Source: a virus
Strand: one strand, 5' to 3'
Length of the DNA stretch: 29,962 nucleotides
Virus record (IMG/VR): IMGVR_UViG_3300032278_002366
Location: 1 to 29,962 of that record
Numbering within the stretch: the stretch's first letter is position 1; each line of letters begins with the position of its first letter. The notes beneath the pieces were generated by a model, which was not told the DNA's origin, made no database searches, and saw only the letters and a list, made by a program, of their open reading frames with translations. Shown here piece after piece: positions 21,607 through 29,962 of the stretch. Position numbers and translations under genes: made by a program.

Positions 21607-22008
21607 TTGGATAAAACTAGATTAGAAGGACACGTTAAAAAGGCCTGGGGTTATGAACTTATATGGGCAACTAATGATTTGTATTGTTGTAAAATAATGG
21701 TTTTTGAAAAAGCAGGAAGTAAGTTTTCTATGCATTTTCATAGTAAAAAAGATGAAACTTGGTTTGTTAATTCAGGAAAATTTCTTCTTAGATGGATAGA
21801 CACAACCAATGCCTCTCTTTATCAACAAGAACTTACAGAAGGACAAGTTTGGCATAACCCGCCCCTGCAACCACACCAGTTAGAAGCATTAGAAGATAAT
21901 AGTAGTATTACAGAAGTAAGTACTCCGGATTCAGTTGAAGACAATTATAGAGTAGTACCAGGAGATAGTCAAAATGCAGAAGTTAAAGAAGTTCCTAAAA
22001 CTGAGTGA
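21607..22008 (+). CDS. Cupin-domain protein, mannose-6-phosphate isomerase type II-like
   Basis: A single cupin of 133 aa. Motif 1 matches G(x5)HxH(x4)E(x6)G with G37, H43, H45, E50 and G57, and motif 2 has G79 and H90. These residues bind one divalent metal. The opening GHVKKAWGYELIWATNDLY is typical of small sugar-phosphate-isomerase/mannose-type cupins. The start is a TTG at 21607-21609 with a GGAG Shine-Dalgarno 8-9 nt upstream; no in-frame ATG precedes the first conserved residues. The 3' end overlaps the next gene by 35 bp. The likely role is isomerisation or epimerisation of a sugar or sugar phosphate in the cassette. Confidence 0.82.
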   Translation: MDKTRLEGHVKKAWGYELIWATNDLYCCKIMVFEKAGSKFSMHFHSKKDETWFVNSGKFLLRWIDTTNASLYQQELTEGQVWHNPPLQPHQLEALEDNSSITEVSTPDSVEDNYRVVPGDSQNAEVKEVPKTE

Positions 22009-22831
22009 AACGCCTCGATTTAATCGATTATTAATTACAGGAGCAGCAGGAAATCTAGGTAAAGAATTACGTAAAGGATTAGCACCTCTTGCAGAAGTAT
22101 GTCGTTTAACAGACCGAGAGTCGATGGCTTCGGCAAATGATAATGAAGAAGTCATTCAATGTGAATTAAGTGATTTTGATGCTGTAATGAAAGTGGTAGA
22201 AGGTTGTGATGCTATTGTTCATTTTGGAGCAGCTTCTGTAGAACGTCCTTGGAATGAAATTCTTAATTCTTCAATAAAGGGAGGTTATAATATTTACGAA
22301 GCAGCACGACAGCACGGTATTAGTCGAATCGTTTATGCAAGTTCTGTTCATGCTGTTGGATTTGTTCAACGTGAGGCAGGTGCTGATACAGATATAACAC
22401 ATAGACCCGATACTCTTTATGGATTATCTAAATGTTTTGTAGAAGATTTAGCTAAATTATATTTTGATAAATTTAATATAGAGTCAGCTTGCTTACGGAT
22501 TAATTCTTGTTTTCCAGAACCTAGTGATCGAAGACATTTAGCTACTTGGCTAAGTTATAGAGACCTTGTACAATTAGTAGAACGTTGTTTAACAGTAGAG
22601 AGAGTAGGATTTACTATAGTTTATGGTATATCTAATAATCAAGAAGCATTTTTCTCTAATCATAAAGTTTCGCATTTAGGTTATCAACCCGTAGATGATG
22701 CAGAAATTTTTAGAAATAATGTAGTAAGTAAAACCCTTCCAGGGAAGCCTTTTGAATCTGATATTGCACACGTAGGTGGAATTTTTTGTTCTTACCCGCA
22801 TCCAGACGATTCGATAGAAGGAGATAGCTAA
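21974..22831 (+). CDS. Uronate-dehydrogenase-like NAD-dependent SDR (285 aa)
   Basis: An extended SDR with GAAGNLG (23-29), DAIVHFGAASVERPW (79-93), S123/S124 (YASSVHAVGF) and the Y149-x3-K153 catalytic pair (TLYGLSKCFVEDLA). The downstream run LRINSCFPEPSDRRHLATWL (174-193), then SYRDLVQLVERCL, is strongly like bacterial uronate dehydrogenase (uronate to aldarolactone, NAD+). This group differs from UDP-glucose 4-epimerases in exactly this region. A simple epimerase/dehydratase cannot be fully excluded. Its AGGAG Shine-Dalgarno is well placed, and the 35-bp overlap with the cupin suggests coupling. No other gene of uronate catabolism is visible. Confidence 0.83.
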   Translation: MQKLKKFLKLSETPRFNRLLITGAAGNLGKELRKGLAPLAEVCRLTDRESMASANDNEEVIQCELSDFDAVMKVVEGCDAIVHFGAASVERPWNEILNSSIKGGYNIYEAARQHGISRIVYASSVHAVGFVQREAGADTDITHRPDTLYGLSKCFVEDLAKLYFDKFNIESACLRINSCFPEPSDRRHLATWLSYRDLVQLVERCLTVERVGFTIVYGISNNQEAFFSNHKVSHLGYQPVDDAEIFRNNVVSKTLPGKPFESDIAHVGGIFCSYPHPDDSIEGDS

Positions 22832-22832
22832 A

Positions 22833-23462
22833 ATGGTAGAATCCCCAATAATTAGATGGAGTTCAGATATTCCAGAATTAATATCTGACAAACAAAAAAA
22901 TTCTAATATTGTTATTGGTATAGATCGAGACGGTACTATTAATAAGGATTTAGGAACATATGTTATTAATCCTGAAGATTTTAATCCTATAGAAGGAAGT
23001 TTAGAAGCTATTTCTTCTCTTAGAAAATTAGGATTTCTAATAGTAATTATAACTAACCAGGGCGGAATAGAACAAGGCATAATGTCACAGCGTGATGTAG
23101 ATAGAATACATGATAAAATGTTTCAATTATTAGGTAATGCTGGCTGTACTAGTATTGATGCATTATATTATAGTTCTAGTAATAGAAAAGATGATGAATT
23201 TGCAAAACCTAATGTTGGTATGTTTAAACGTTGTGAAAAAGAAAATCCTAATATTAAATTTAATAAGGGATATTATGTAGGAGATAAACTTACAGATTTA
23301 AAAGCTGCAATAAAAATAGGTGCTAAACCTATTCTTGTTCGAACAGGTTACGGAAACGAAACTGAAGAAAAATTAAAAAGACATACGTATCAAAAAATAA
23401 AAAAGCAAACTAAAATATTTGATGATTTAAGTTCTTTTGCAAAATGGATGCAAAATAATTAA
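22833..23462 (+). CDS. GmhB-like HAD phosphatase (209 aa)
   Basis: A HAD-superfamily phosphatase closest to D-glycero-D-manno-heptose-1,7-bisphosphate phosphatase/HisB-N. The motifs are D31-R-D33-G-T35 (nucleophile and general acid), T74-N75 in ITNQGGIEQG, K125 in KPNVGMF and GDKLTDLKAA with D151 and D155. The Cys-rich zinc loop of classical GmhB is missing: the equivalent segment (YYSSSNRKDDEFAKP) has no cysteine or histidine. A 20-residue N-terminal extension precedes the fold. It has a strong AAGGAG Shine-Dalgarno in the end of the preceding gene. Its stop codon overlaps the stop of the convergent giant gene. Together with the HldD-like enzyme it covers two steps of ADP-heptose synthesis. 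Confidence 0.85.
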   Translation: MVESPIIRWSSDIPELISDKQKNSNIVIGIDRDGTINKDLGTYVINPEDFNPIEGSLEAISSLRKLGFLIVIITNQGGIEQGIMSQRDVDRIHDKMFQLLGNAGCTSIDALYYSSSNRKDDEFAKPNVGMFKRCEKENPNIKFNKGYYVGDKLTDLKAAIKIGAKPILVRTGYGNETEEKLKRHTYQKIKKQTKIFDDLSSFAKWMQNN

Positions 23463-26400
23463 GCCTGAGCTTCACCCCATTTAAGAACAATATTAGCTGT
23501 AACTGCCGCACCTGAAATTTTATAAATGTTAATTGCAAGCACGTCAGGTCCATTTGGAAATGTTCCACGACCTCCTATAGGAGTATTTGTTAATTCTTTC
23601 ATCTCTGCTAAGTCTAATGTAGAACGTTCGCCTGGAACAGCAATAAATGAAAATACAGTTTCTCCTGGTAGTGCATATGGAGGTTGTTCAAATGTAAATT
23701 CTACTGTTCCAGATCCATTAGCAAGCGTACCACTAAATGCATTATTAAATGTTACTTCATAATATTCAGTACCAGCCCATTCTTTAAGTGATATAGTATT
23801 AACAAAAGTAGATGGGGGGAAAGTTACACTGCCGCCATTTGTTACAGCAGTACCACCTGCTGCTCCACTAGCTAAGAACGAAGTAGTATCAAAGAATGCT
23901 TTGTTAGCATTTGTAAGTGCTGGATTGTTAGTAACAGTAAAAGCTGAAGCTGTATTTTGTGCAACCTGTGCTGTTGTTCTTAAGTTAAGATAAAAGTAAC
24001 CATAATTATCATAATCTGAAATATATCCACCATCAATGATAGTACCTGTTTGTATACCTGAACCAGATATGCTTTTACCTAATACAATATCTAAACTATT
24101 ACTTCCAAAAGTAGTCCGATAGTCAGTAGCACTTACATATACATAATATGATCCATTCCAGTTTGTATATTGACCCGAATCTAAAACTCCTGTAACAGTT
24201 GCAACTGCTGTTGCTGTTGAAGTTGTTGGAGTAGCACCTGTGCTCCATACTACTGAACCACCAGAAGCTACTTGTGCAAAACTAGGTTGTCCGCCTTGGG
24301 CAAGTCCTGATAAAGTTGACCAACCAATGTCTACTGGGTTGATAGGATAGTTTTGAGGGTTAATAACACCTTCAATAATAAACCCACCTGTTCCAGTATC
24401 AGAAGTAACCTCAATACCATATAGTAATAACTGCGCACGATTAAGTAACTCTCTTTCACCCAAGTCACCAACAATTGCATTTGATACACTAGGAGAAAGT
24501 CTTAATAGAAATGCTGTTTGTTTAACAGTTGTTACTGATATATTTGTTTCAGCGTATGAAAAGATATAACCGCGATCAAAATCAAAGCCGCCGTCCATTA
24601 AGTAAGATGAACCCCAGTGACTAATTAACGGTGTAATAGTATTAGATATTAAAACTATTCCTGTTTTATTTGAATGAGTAGTAGCTGCTGCCGCAGTATA
24701 ACTCCGACTAGCACCAGCTTGGAAATTTGTATATGTAGCACCTCTTACACAGTTTAATAATGAATTTTCAAATACTCCATCATAAGAAATTATCTCGTTG
24801 TCTATATATAAAACACCCGATGTAGGAAAGAAGCTAGCATCTTCTATTTTAATAGTAGTTTGCGAAGCATCTATTGCTTCAGAAAGTTTCCCTGGAGGTC
24901 CTTCATTTGTTACTTCATATCGAACTGGTAAGTTACCTGAACGCATATATGCTTCTGTGTTTATATTTGACCCACGTATACCATGAGCAGAAATCATTTT
25001 ACCACTTGCTTTTCTGGCCCAAAAATCAATTCTACCTGCACCATACCAGGCCCACTGTATTCCAATCATTTGCATTCTTGCAGGATCTAATTCAAAACCA
25101 CTAGCGCCTTTGCCGTCAAAGGTATCTAAGTTAAAATCTTTTTGTTTAATTCTTTTATCAGTAACTCGCATTGCTTTTGCGCCTGTTACATTTACTACAC
25201 CCCTAAAGTCTGGATTAATACACATTGCTGTTTGATTTTTAACATGAGTAACAACGTGCGTCATTCCTTTAATAATAATTCTATCACCAGTTGCTAATTG
25301 ATCTATAAATCTTGTACCTACACCTGTTACATAATTAGAGTCTGCATTTACAGCAACAGTTCCTGCTAATTGGAATGTGCCAGTTCTTTGTACAACACAA
25401 AGTTGTGTTCCATCATATTCCCAAAAAGTTCCATTTTGATCATCATATGTTCCTGCTCGGACAGTAGAACCATGCCAATGTACTACACTCATTTGAGCAT
25501 TAAAACCAAACACAGCTTCAACTGCTCCCAATCTACGTTGTGCTCTAATTTTAAATGTTCTTTCATCTGTAACATTAACTACTTCATAATCAAATTCAGG
25601 AGGAGTAGCAGTTTCTGGACCTGAATTATATCCAGGAGTGTCAATACCTTTAAGTCTTATTATACCACCTATTTGTACTCCGTGATCGTTATCATCTGTA
25701 ACTACGGTAATCAATGCATTAACTTCGAGGCTGTCTGCTGTTACAGATTTTAATTCATAACTTGGTGCAAACATTGCACCAGTAGTATACATAACACCTT
25801 TACCTGATTGATATCTAAGATATTTTTTACTTTGACGAATGGCTTGAGCAGCATGTTGGGGACCACCTGTTCCTAACATTACTCCTCCATCAAACGGTCT
25901 ATGTACAAAGAATGAATCTGGTCTTGGATATACGTATCCAATAATATCACCTCCTGATACATCTATTACGCCACCCGATCTAGCTTGATATGTTAATTGT
26001 TTTTCAGTTGGAATATTTGTTGCTCTTGTAGAACCGGCTGCAAGAGTATGATTGTTAGAAGCATCATCGGATGTAATAGTAGTAATAAAACTACTGCCTG
26101 GAACTAAGCCATGAGCATATGGAAAATCTATTGTGATGGAAGCTAATGCTTCAAATACAACACTAGCACCTTTTACTAATATACTACTTGATGCTTCTGT
26201 CATTGTAAAAGTACATATAAGATCAAAGATACTTCCTGGCGTACCGACACCAGATTCTATTGTTGCTCCATCAATTACATTTCCGCCAGCTACACTAGTT
26301 ACTCGCAGAATTAAATCGTGAGCAGGAGTACCACCTCCTAATAAAGTACCTGCAATTGATAACCTATCACCTATTGTATAACCTGTTGAATTTTCATATG

Positions 26401-29400
26401 CAGTAATTGAATATACAGTATTGGCTCTAGTAATTTGAAATAATGCGCCGCTTCCACTTCCAGGTACAGTACTTGGTTGAATACCTGTAAATGAACCAGT
26501 GTTTGTTACAGCAGATCCTGCACTAGTATAAGTAAGGACTTCGCCGCGTCCAGTGGAATCGTCAGCAACAACACTTGTAACAGTTATTGTTAAATCATTT
26601 GCTGGAGATGTTCCTAATAATAAATTTCCTGCTATGAGAAGTTCTTGACCAACACCGTAACCAACACCTCCATTTGGAGTAAATGGCCCTGTAACAGTAT
26701 AATTCCCCCCAGCTATATCAACAGTAAATTCAACTCCCGATCCAATTAATGCATTAGCATTAATATTTAATTTTGTATCGGTATTAACAGCAAGACCTAC
26801 AGGGGAATATGCTGTAATTGTTCCTGATCCATCAACACCAGTAACTGTAATTTCTAAATCATAAGTAGCAGAAGAATCGCCTCCTAATTCTACACCTGCT
26901 ATATCAATTGTATCTGAATTAGCAAAGCCTGTTCCATAATCTGTAAATTGAAGTGAATATATTCCAATTGAACTGCCAGCACTATCGCCTTGGCCTGTTC
27001 TTGTTACTTCGAAAAGAATTTGGCTGCCGCCGCCCGATGTTGTCCATTGTGGATTATTATATATTTGTTGTGCATGAGGAGCAAGACCACTAAAAGTAAA
27101 ACCAGTTATATCACCGCCACCACCTACACCTGTAACAAGTATAACTAAATCATTTACAAGATCTACACCAGCAGTACTTAATGTTGTTCCTGTAATAACA
27201 AGTCTATCATTAACTGTAAAGTTAACATCAACAGAACTTGCTGCTAGTGTTACAGAAGTAAAAACAGTATCTTCGTACACTACATCAAAAACAGCGCCAG
27301 TACCACTACCGCCTACATTTGCTGCTGGTACATCAGTAAAAGTATGAGTGCCATTAAATCCTGTATTTGGTGTAATAACATCTAAAGAAGCTATTCCACC
27401 GCTTGCCCCTGTAAGAGTTGCAACTCTTAATTTTAAATCATTAACAACGTTAATGCCACCTAATGCAGTACCTGGTATCTGTAAATTATCACCTACAGAA
27501 TAGTCATTACCTGGGGTAGTAATGCCTGTAACAGAATAAGTTGTTGCTGTATTATCAATACTAACTTCAACATTTGTACCAATAGGTGCTACGTTAGTTC
27601 CTGTAATACTAGAATATACAGTAGTATTTCCTATTAAAGAACTAGTTAATGGTGATGTAAGAGTAATAGTATTGCTAGGATGATTAACAGTTTCGACATA
27701 TGTAACTGTTCCGTTTCCTGAATCAGCTCCTAGGTTTACTAATATACCAGTTGAATCAACAAATGTTATAGAAGATGTTCCTGATATATAATCTCCTGAT
27801 ATTTCTGGAGTTAAATATGTTCCGCCACCTGCTGATTGTTCTATAGATCCTGTTACTTGTGAACCTGTTGGAATACTTGCACTAACTAATGGAGAACCTG
27901 TTCCTGGAGTTTGCCCATCATAAGGAATTATTGTATTACCAGAAGGAACATCTAATTCTACAGTCATTGTTCCACCACTACCTTGGGTTGCTACTGAAAA
28001 AGTTGGACTTCCAATTGATGCTCCTGTATAAAATGCTGCTTTTCTTAATTGTGTATAAGAAGTTAATAAGACATCGCCATTACTAGTACCTACTTTTGCT
28101 TTAGAATAATATGTAAATGAAGTTGATGTAGGAACAGTAGTTATTACAAAAGACCCTTCTGCTCTAGATGCACCTGCAACTGAATTTTCTAATGCTTTAA
28201 CAGTAACAGGATCTGTTTCTATAAATCCATGAGGACCTTGTGTTGTTACAGTAACTAAACTTTGTCCAACACCGCCTGTTCCCGAACTTGCATCAGATGT
28301 TATATTATAAACTTCTGTATTAGTGCCTGGTATTTCATATATGCTAGGATAACCTCTTAATACTCCAATAGCACTCCATTTAGTAGGCTGTAGGCCATAT
28401 TCAAAGTCAGCATCAAGCATAGCTAACGCTGTTGATACGCGATCACGTTCAATAGCGTCTGTTTTGATTGCACTTTCTTTTTCTTCTTCTACAAAGATTT
28501 GTAAATCGTCTGTTCCTGCTTGTGTAGATGTATCTGTATTAAGTGTTATTGTAGTTATAGTATCTGTAACTTGTAAATATCTTGGAAAATCTGTATCATC
28601 CCCACCCGCTTTATAACTACAGATTCCACCTAATTCAGGAGTAACAAAATTATAAATTGTGATATTATCTGTAGTATTAGTAATTAATAAAAGGTTGTCT
28701 TGATCCCAACGTCCTTGAATTCGTATTGTGCCTACACCTGTTGGTGTTATTCCTGGTAATGCAGTTAACCCATTTGTGATAACGTTAATTACAATTCCTG
28801 TTAAAGAAGTAATTCGAGAAGTTACATTGGCTTCTGTAGTTTTTGAAAGATCAATAACTTGAGACGCAGTTGATTGAGTTGTTGAATATGCTGTATTAGT
28901 AAGAACATAATTATTAATAAGATCTCGTATAAATTCATGAGTATTAATTTCTGGTAGACGGTTGCCATCTATTTGGGCTACTTCTTCGTCCCAATAAAAT
29001 CCTATAATTTTACATGTTTCGGCAGTACCTCCATATCGTAAATCATATAAGTATGCATCAAGAAGATATCCTACATCTCGTTCACATGTAGCAACAACAT
29101 AACTAAAATTTGACCAAGCAGACGAATCGCTTGTTATACAATTAGCAGTAGCACTTACAAATGTATGTACTGATGTATCACTTGATATACCAACATTTAC
29201 AGTAATTGTATCGCCATTTACTACTGAAATTTCAAGCGGCGCATTATATGCATAATCCTTTCCACCTGGCGCGGATGAACCTGTTGCTCTTGGATATGTA
29301 TGATTACTAGCATGACTATCTAAAGCACAAGTAAAAGTTAAACTTGCTGGAGCAATTCTAATAGAGCTACCAACTGTGTAACTGTGTGTTCCAATAGTTA

Positions 29401-29962
29401 ACTGCATTTCTCCTGTTGCTGGTGTATATGTTGCAGTTGATACACTATTAGTTGCGGGAGGTGATGTTATACAACCAGCAGTGGCACTTACAAATGTATG
29501 TGTTGATGTATCACTTGATATACCTACATCTACAGTAATAGTTGCTGCTCCAATGGCTGTAATAAACACTAGTGAATTATAGGCATAGTCAGCTCCACTT
29601 GGTGCGGTACTTCCAGAAGCTCTTGGATAGCTATGTTGAGTACCGTGGCCATCTTTGGCACAAGTGAATGTTAAACTTTCTGTAGCAATCCTAATAGTGT
29701 CACCAATTTGATAACCGTGTGACCCAATAGTTAATTGCATAGATCCTGTTGTAGGTGTATATGTTGCAGCCGATACACTATAAATTTGACCTGTAGGAAT
29801 AGCGTCTAAGCCATTTTCAGTAACATCATTAATAATTCCTATTAGATACTTTACTCTATCTGCTGCACTATTAGAATCGCTTTCTGATATACCACCAGCA
29901 GTAGCACTTACAAATGTATGTGTAGATGTATCACTTGATATACCAACATTTACAGTAATTGT
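23459..29962 (-). CDS. Giant repeated virion/tail-fibre-type protein (5' end outside window)
   Basis: At least 2167 residues, open to the right edge; the ATG at 29740 is internal, because the frame and the repeat pattern continue upstream of it. From the N-terminal side there are three copies of a roughly 111-aa domain (29117-29962) with TxTVxVGISSDTSxHTFVSA and SLTFTCAxDxH cores. Then comes a globular region (SAWSNFSYVVATCERDVGYL), at least five beta modules of the YxxGDxLxIxGxxLGG type (26250-27530) and a conserved core (MLGTGGPQHAAQAIRQSKKY, near 25830). The C-terminal part is rich in beta strands (RMQMIGIQWAWYGAGRIDFW). The C-terminal half resembles a very large structural protein in marine T4-like phages. 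A tail-fibre or baseplate-associated adhesin role is inferred. Confidence 0.88.
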   Translation of the reverse strand, partial: TITVNVGISSDTSTHTFVSATAGGISESDSNSAADRVKYLIGIINDVTENGLDAIPTGQIYSVSAATYTPTTGSMQLTIGSHGYQIGDTIRIATESLTFTCAKDGHGTQHSYPRASGSTAPSGADYAYNSLVFITAIGAATITVDVGISSDTSTHTFVSATAGCITSPPATNSVSTATYTPATGEMQLTIGTHSYTVGSSIRIAPASLTFTCALDSHASNHTYPRATGSSAPGGKDYAYNAPLEISVVNGDTITVNVGISSDTSVHTFVSATANCITSDSSAWSNFSYVVATCERDVGYLLDAYLYDLRYGGTAETCKIIGFYWDEEVAQIDGNRLPEINTHEFIRDLINNYVLTNTAYSTTQSTASQVIDLSKTTEANVTSRITSLTGIVINVITNGLTALPGITPTGVGTIRIQGRWDQDNLLLITNTTDNITIYNFVTPELGGICSYKAGGDDTDFPRYLQVTDTITTITLNTDTSTQAGTDDLQIFVEEEKESAIKTDAIERDRVSTALAMLDADFEYGLQPTKWSAIGVLRGYPSIYEIPGTNTEVYNITSDASSGTGGVGQSLVTVTTQGPHGFIETDPVTVKALENSVAGASRAEGSFVITTVPTSTSFTYYSKAKVGTSNGDVLLTSYTQLRKAAFYTGASIGSPTFSVATQGSGGTMTVELDVPSGNTIIPYDGQTPGTGSPLVSASIPTGSQVTGSIEQSAGGGTYLTPEISGDYISGTSSITFVDSTGILVNLGADSGNGTVTYVETVNHPSNTITLTSPLTSSLIGNTTVYSSITGTNVAPIGTNVEVSIDNTATTYSVTGITTPGNDYSVGDNLQIPGTALGGINVVNDLKLRVATLTGASGGIASLDVITPNTGFNGTHTFTDVPAANVGGSGTGAVFDVVYEDTVFTSVTLAASSVDVNFTVNDRLVITGTTLSTAGVDLVNDLVILVTGVGGGGDITGFTFSGLAPHAQQIYNNPQWTTSGGGSQILFEVTRTGQGDSAGSSIGIYSLQFTDYGTGFANSDTIDIAGVELGGDSSATYDLEITVTGVDGSGTITAYSPVGLAVNTDTKLNINANALIGSGVEFTVDIAGGNYTVTGPFTPNGGVGYGVGQELLIAGNLLLGTSPANDLTITVTSVVADDSTGRGEVLTYTSAGSAVTNTGSFTGIQPSTVPGSGSGALFQITRANTVYSITAYENSTGYTIGDRLSIAGTLLGGGTPAHDLILRVTSVAGGNVIDGATIESGVGTPGSIFDLICTFTMTEASSSILVKGASVVFEALASITIDFPYAHGLVPGSSFITTITSDDASNNHTLAAGSTRATNIPTEKQLTYQARSGGVIDVSGGDIIGYVYPRPDSFFVHRPFDGGVMLGTGGPQHAAQAIRQSKKYLRYQSGKGVMYTTGAMFAPSYELKSVTADSLEVNALITVVTDDNDHGVQIGGIIRLKGIDTPGYNSGPETATPPEFDYEVVNVTDERTFKIRAQRRLGAVEAVFGFNAQMSVVHWHGSTVRAGTYDDQNGTFWEYDGTQLCVVQRTGTFQLAGTVAVNADSNYVTGVGTRFIDQLATGDRIIIKGMTHVVTHVKNQTAMCINPDFRGVVNVTGAKAMRVTDKRIKQKDFNLDTFDGKGASGFELDPARMQMIGIQWAWYGAGRIDFWARKASGKMISAHGIRGSNINTEAYMRSGNLPVRYEVTNEGPPGKLSEAIDASQTTIKIEDASFFPTSGVLYIDNEIISYDGVFENSLLNCVRGATYTNFQAGASRSYTAAAATTHSNKTGIVLISNTITPLISHWGSSYLMDGGFDFDRGYIFSYAETNISVTTVKQTAFLLRLSPSVSNAIVGDLGERELLNRAQLLLYGIEVTSDTGTGGFIIEGVINPQNYPINPVDIGWSTLSGLAQGGQPSFAQVASGGSVVWSTGATPTTSTATAVATVTGVLDSGQYTNWNGSYYVYVSATDYRTTFGSNSLDIVLGKSISGSGIQTGTIIDGGYISDYDNYGYFYLNLRTTAQVAQNTASAFTVTNNPALTNANKAFFDTTSFLASGAAGGTAVTNGGSVTFPPSTFVNTISLKEWAGTEYYEVTFNNAFSGTLANGSGTVEFTFEQPPYALPGETVFSFIAVPGERSTLDLAEMKELTNTPIGGRGTFPNGPDVLAINIYKISGAAVTANIVLKWGEAQA
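26250..27530 (-). repeat. Five diverged beta-module repeats in the giant protein
   Basis: Protein-level tandem repeats of about 85-100 aa. Each starts with a YxxGDxLxIxGxxLGG-like motif (YSVGDNLQIPG, FTVNDRLVITG, FANSDTIDIAG, YGVGQELLIAG, YTIGDRLSIAG) followed by NDLxIxVTxV; most copies then have a GSGxxFxV strand. The copies are well diverged at DNA level, so this is an old expansion. Confidence 0.85.
29117..29962 (-). repeat. Three copies of a 111-aa domain in the giant protein
   Basis: The stretch encoding SSDTSxHTFVSATA recurs at about 29151, 29484 and 29904 (spacing 333 bp, then 420 bp with an inserted 29-aa segment). Stretches of over 30 bp are nearly identical between copies, so this expansion is younger than the module array further downstream. 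The array continues beyond the right edge. Confidence 0.88.

Noticed and set aside
29738-29740. ATG that could be the start of the giant protein
   Set aside because: The frame stays open to the window edge, and the upstream codons encode another copy of the same repeat (TITVNVGISSDTS), so the real start lies outside the window.
26250-29962. Possible CRISPR-like or integrase-related repeats
   Set aside because: The repeats are in-frame protein-domain repeats with diverged, long units and no short identical repeat-spacer pattern.
1-29962. tRNA or rRNA genes, integrase, insertion sequences and attachment sites
   Set aside because: None was seen on either strand by eye. A dedicated tRNA scan would be needed to exclude a tRNA formally, but coding is nearly continuous and leaves almost no room.

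Overview
The window is a contiguous piece of an AT-rich, T4-like (contractile-tailed) phage genome of the marine type (cyanophage/pelagiphage-like). The evidence is a linked set of T4 core genes: UvsX, gp32, gp17, gp16, gp4, gp19, gp18, dNMP kinase (gp1), gp13, gp14 and gp15. Their sequences look more like marine T4-like relatives than coliphage T4. The host cannot be fixed from this window: there are no photosynthesis genes and no tRNAs. Coding is nearly gapless and no gene-free stretch reaches 300 bp.

Layout. (1) Positions 1-3191, minus strand: start of a replication/recombination block (uvsX partial, gp32) plus two unidentified genes. gp32 has a near-perfect sigma70-type promoter. (2) Positions 3206-11092, minus strand: packaging and tail genes, in order of transcription gp19, a tail-tube-like protein, a small conserved protein, gp4 head-completion nuclease, a small protein, gp16, a protein with a T4-like capsid-targeting N-terminus, a repeat-rich protein with a peptidoglycan-binding domain, a small membrane protein, and gp17. 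(3) Positions 11127-16965, minus strand: gp13, a 2OG-Fe(II) oxygenase, dNMP kinase and a very large gp18 tail sheath (1114 aa). A small HNH-type gene sits between them on the opposite strand. (4) Positions 17010-23462, plus strand: gp14 and gp15, followed by a six-gene metabolic cassette: Nudix hydrolase, HldD-like ADP-heptose epimerase, second 2OG oxygenase, cupin, uronate-dehydrogenase-like SDR, and GmhB-like HAD phosphatase. (5) Positions 23459-29962, minus strand: the C-terminal 2167 residues of a giant, internally repeated virion/tail-fibre-type protein whose start lies outside the window.

Regulation. T4-late-promoter-like octamers (TATAAATA and variants) precede most structural genes. 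They fall in two classes. Before gp19, gp18, gp13 and the 185-aa gene they are followed by a leader with a Shine-Dalgarno. Before gp17, the tail-tube-like gene, the HNH gene, gp14 and possibly Nudix they lie exactly 5 nt before the ATG with no Shine-Dalgarno, which predicts leaderless late mRNAs. gp13 and gp14 diverge from a palindromic back-to-back pair of such octamers. Two terminator-like hairpins separate late units.

The most notable elements are the heptose/uronate-type sugar cassette placed behind neck genes and next to the giant tail gene, the leaderless late-promoter architecture, and the expanded sheath and neck proteins that share tryptophan-containing modules. All functions are assigned by reading motifs; no database search was possible.
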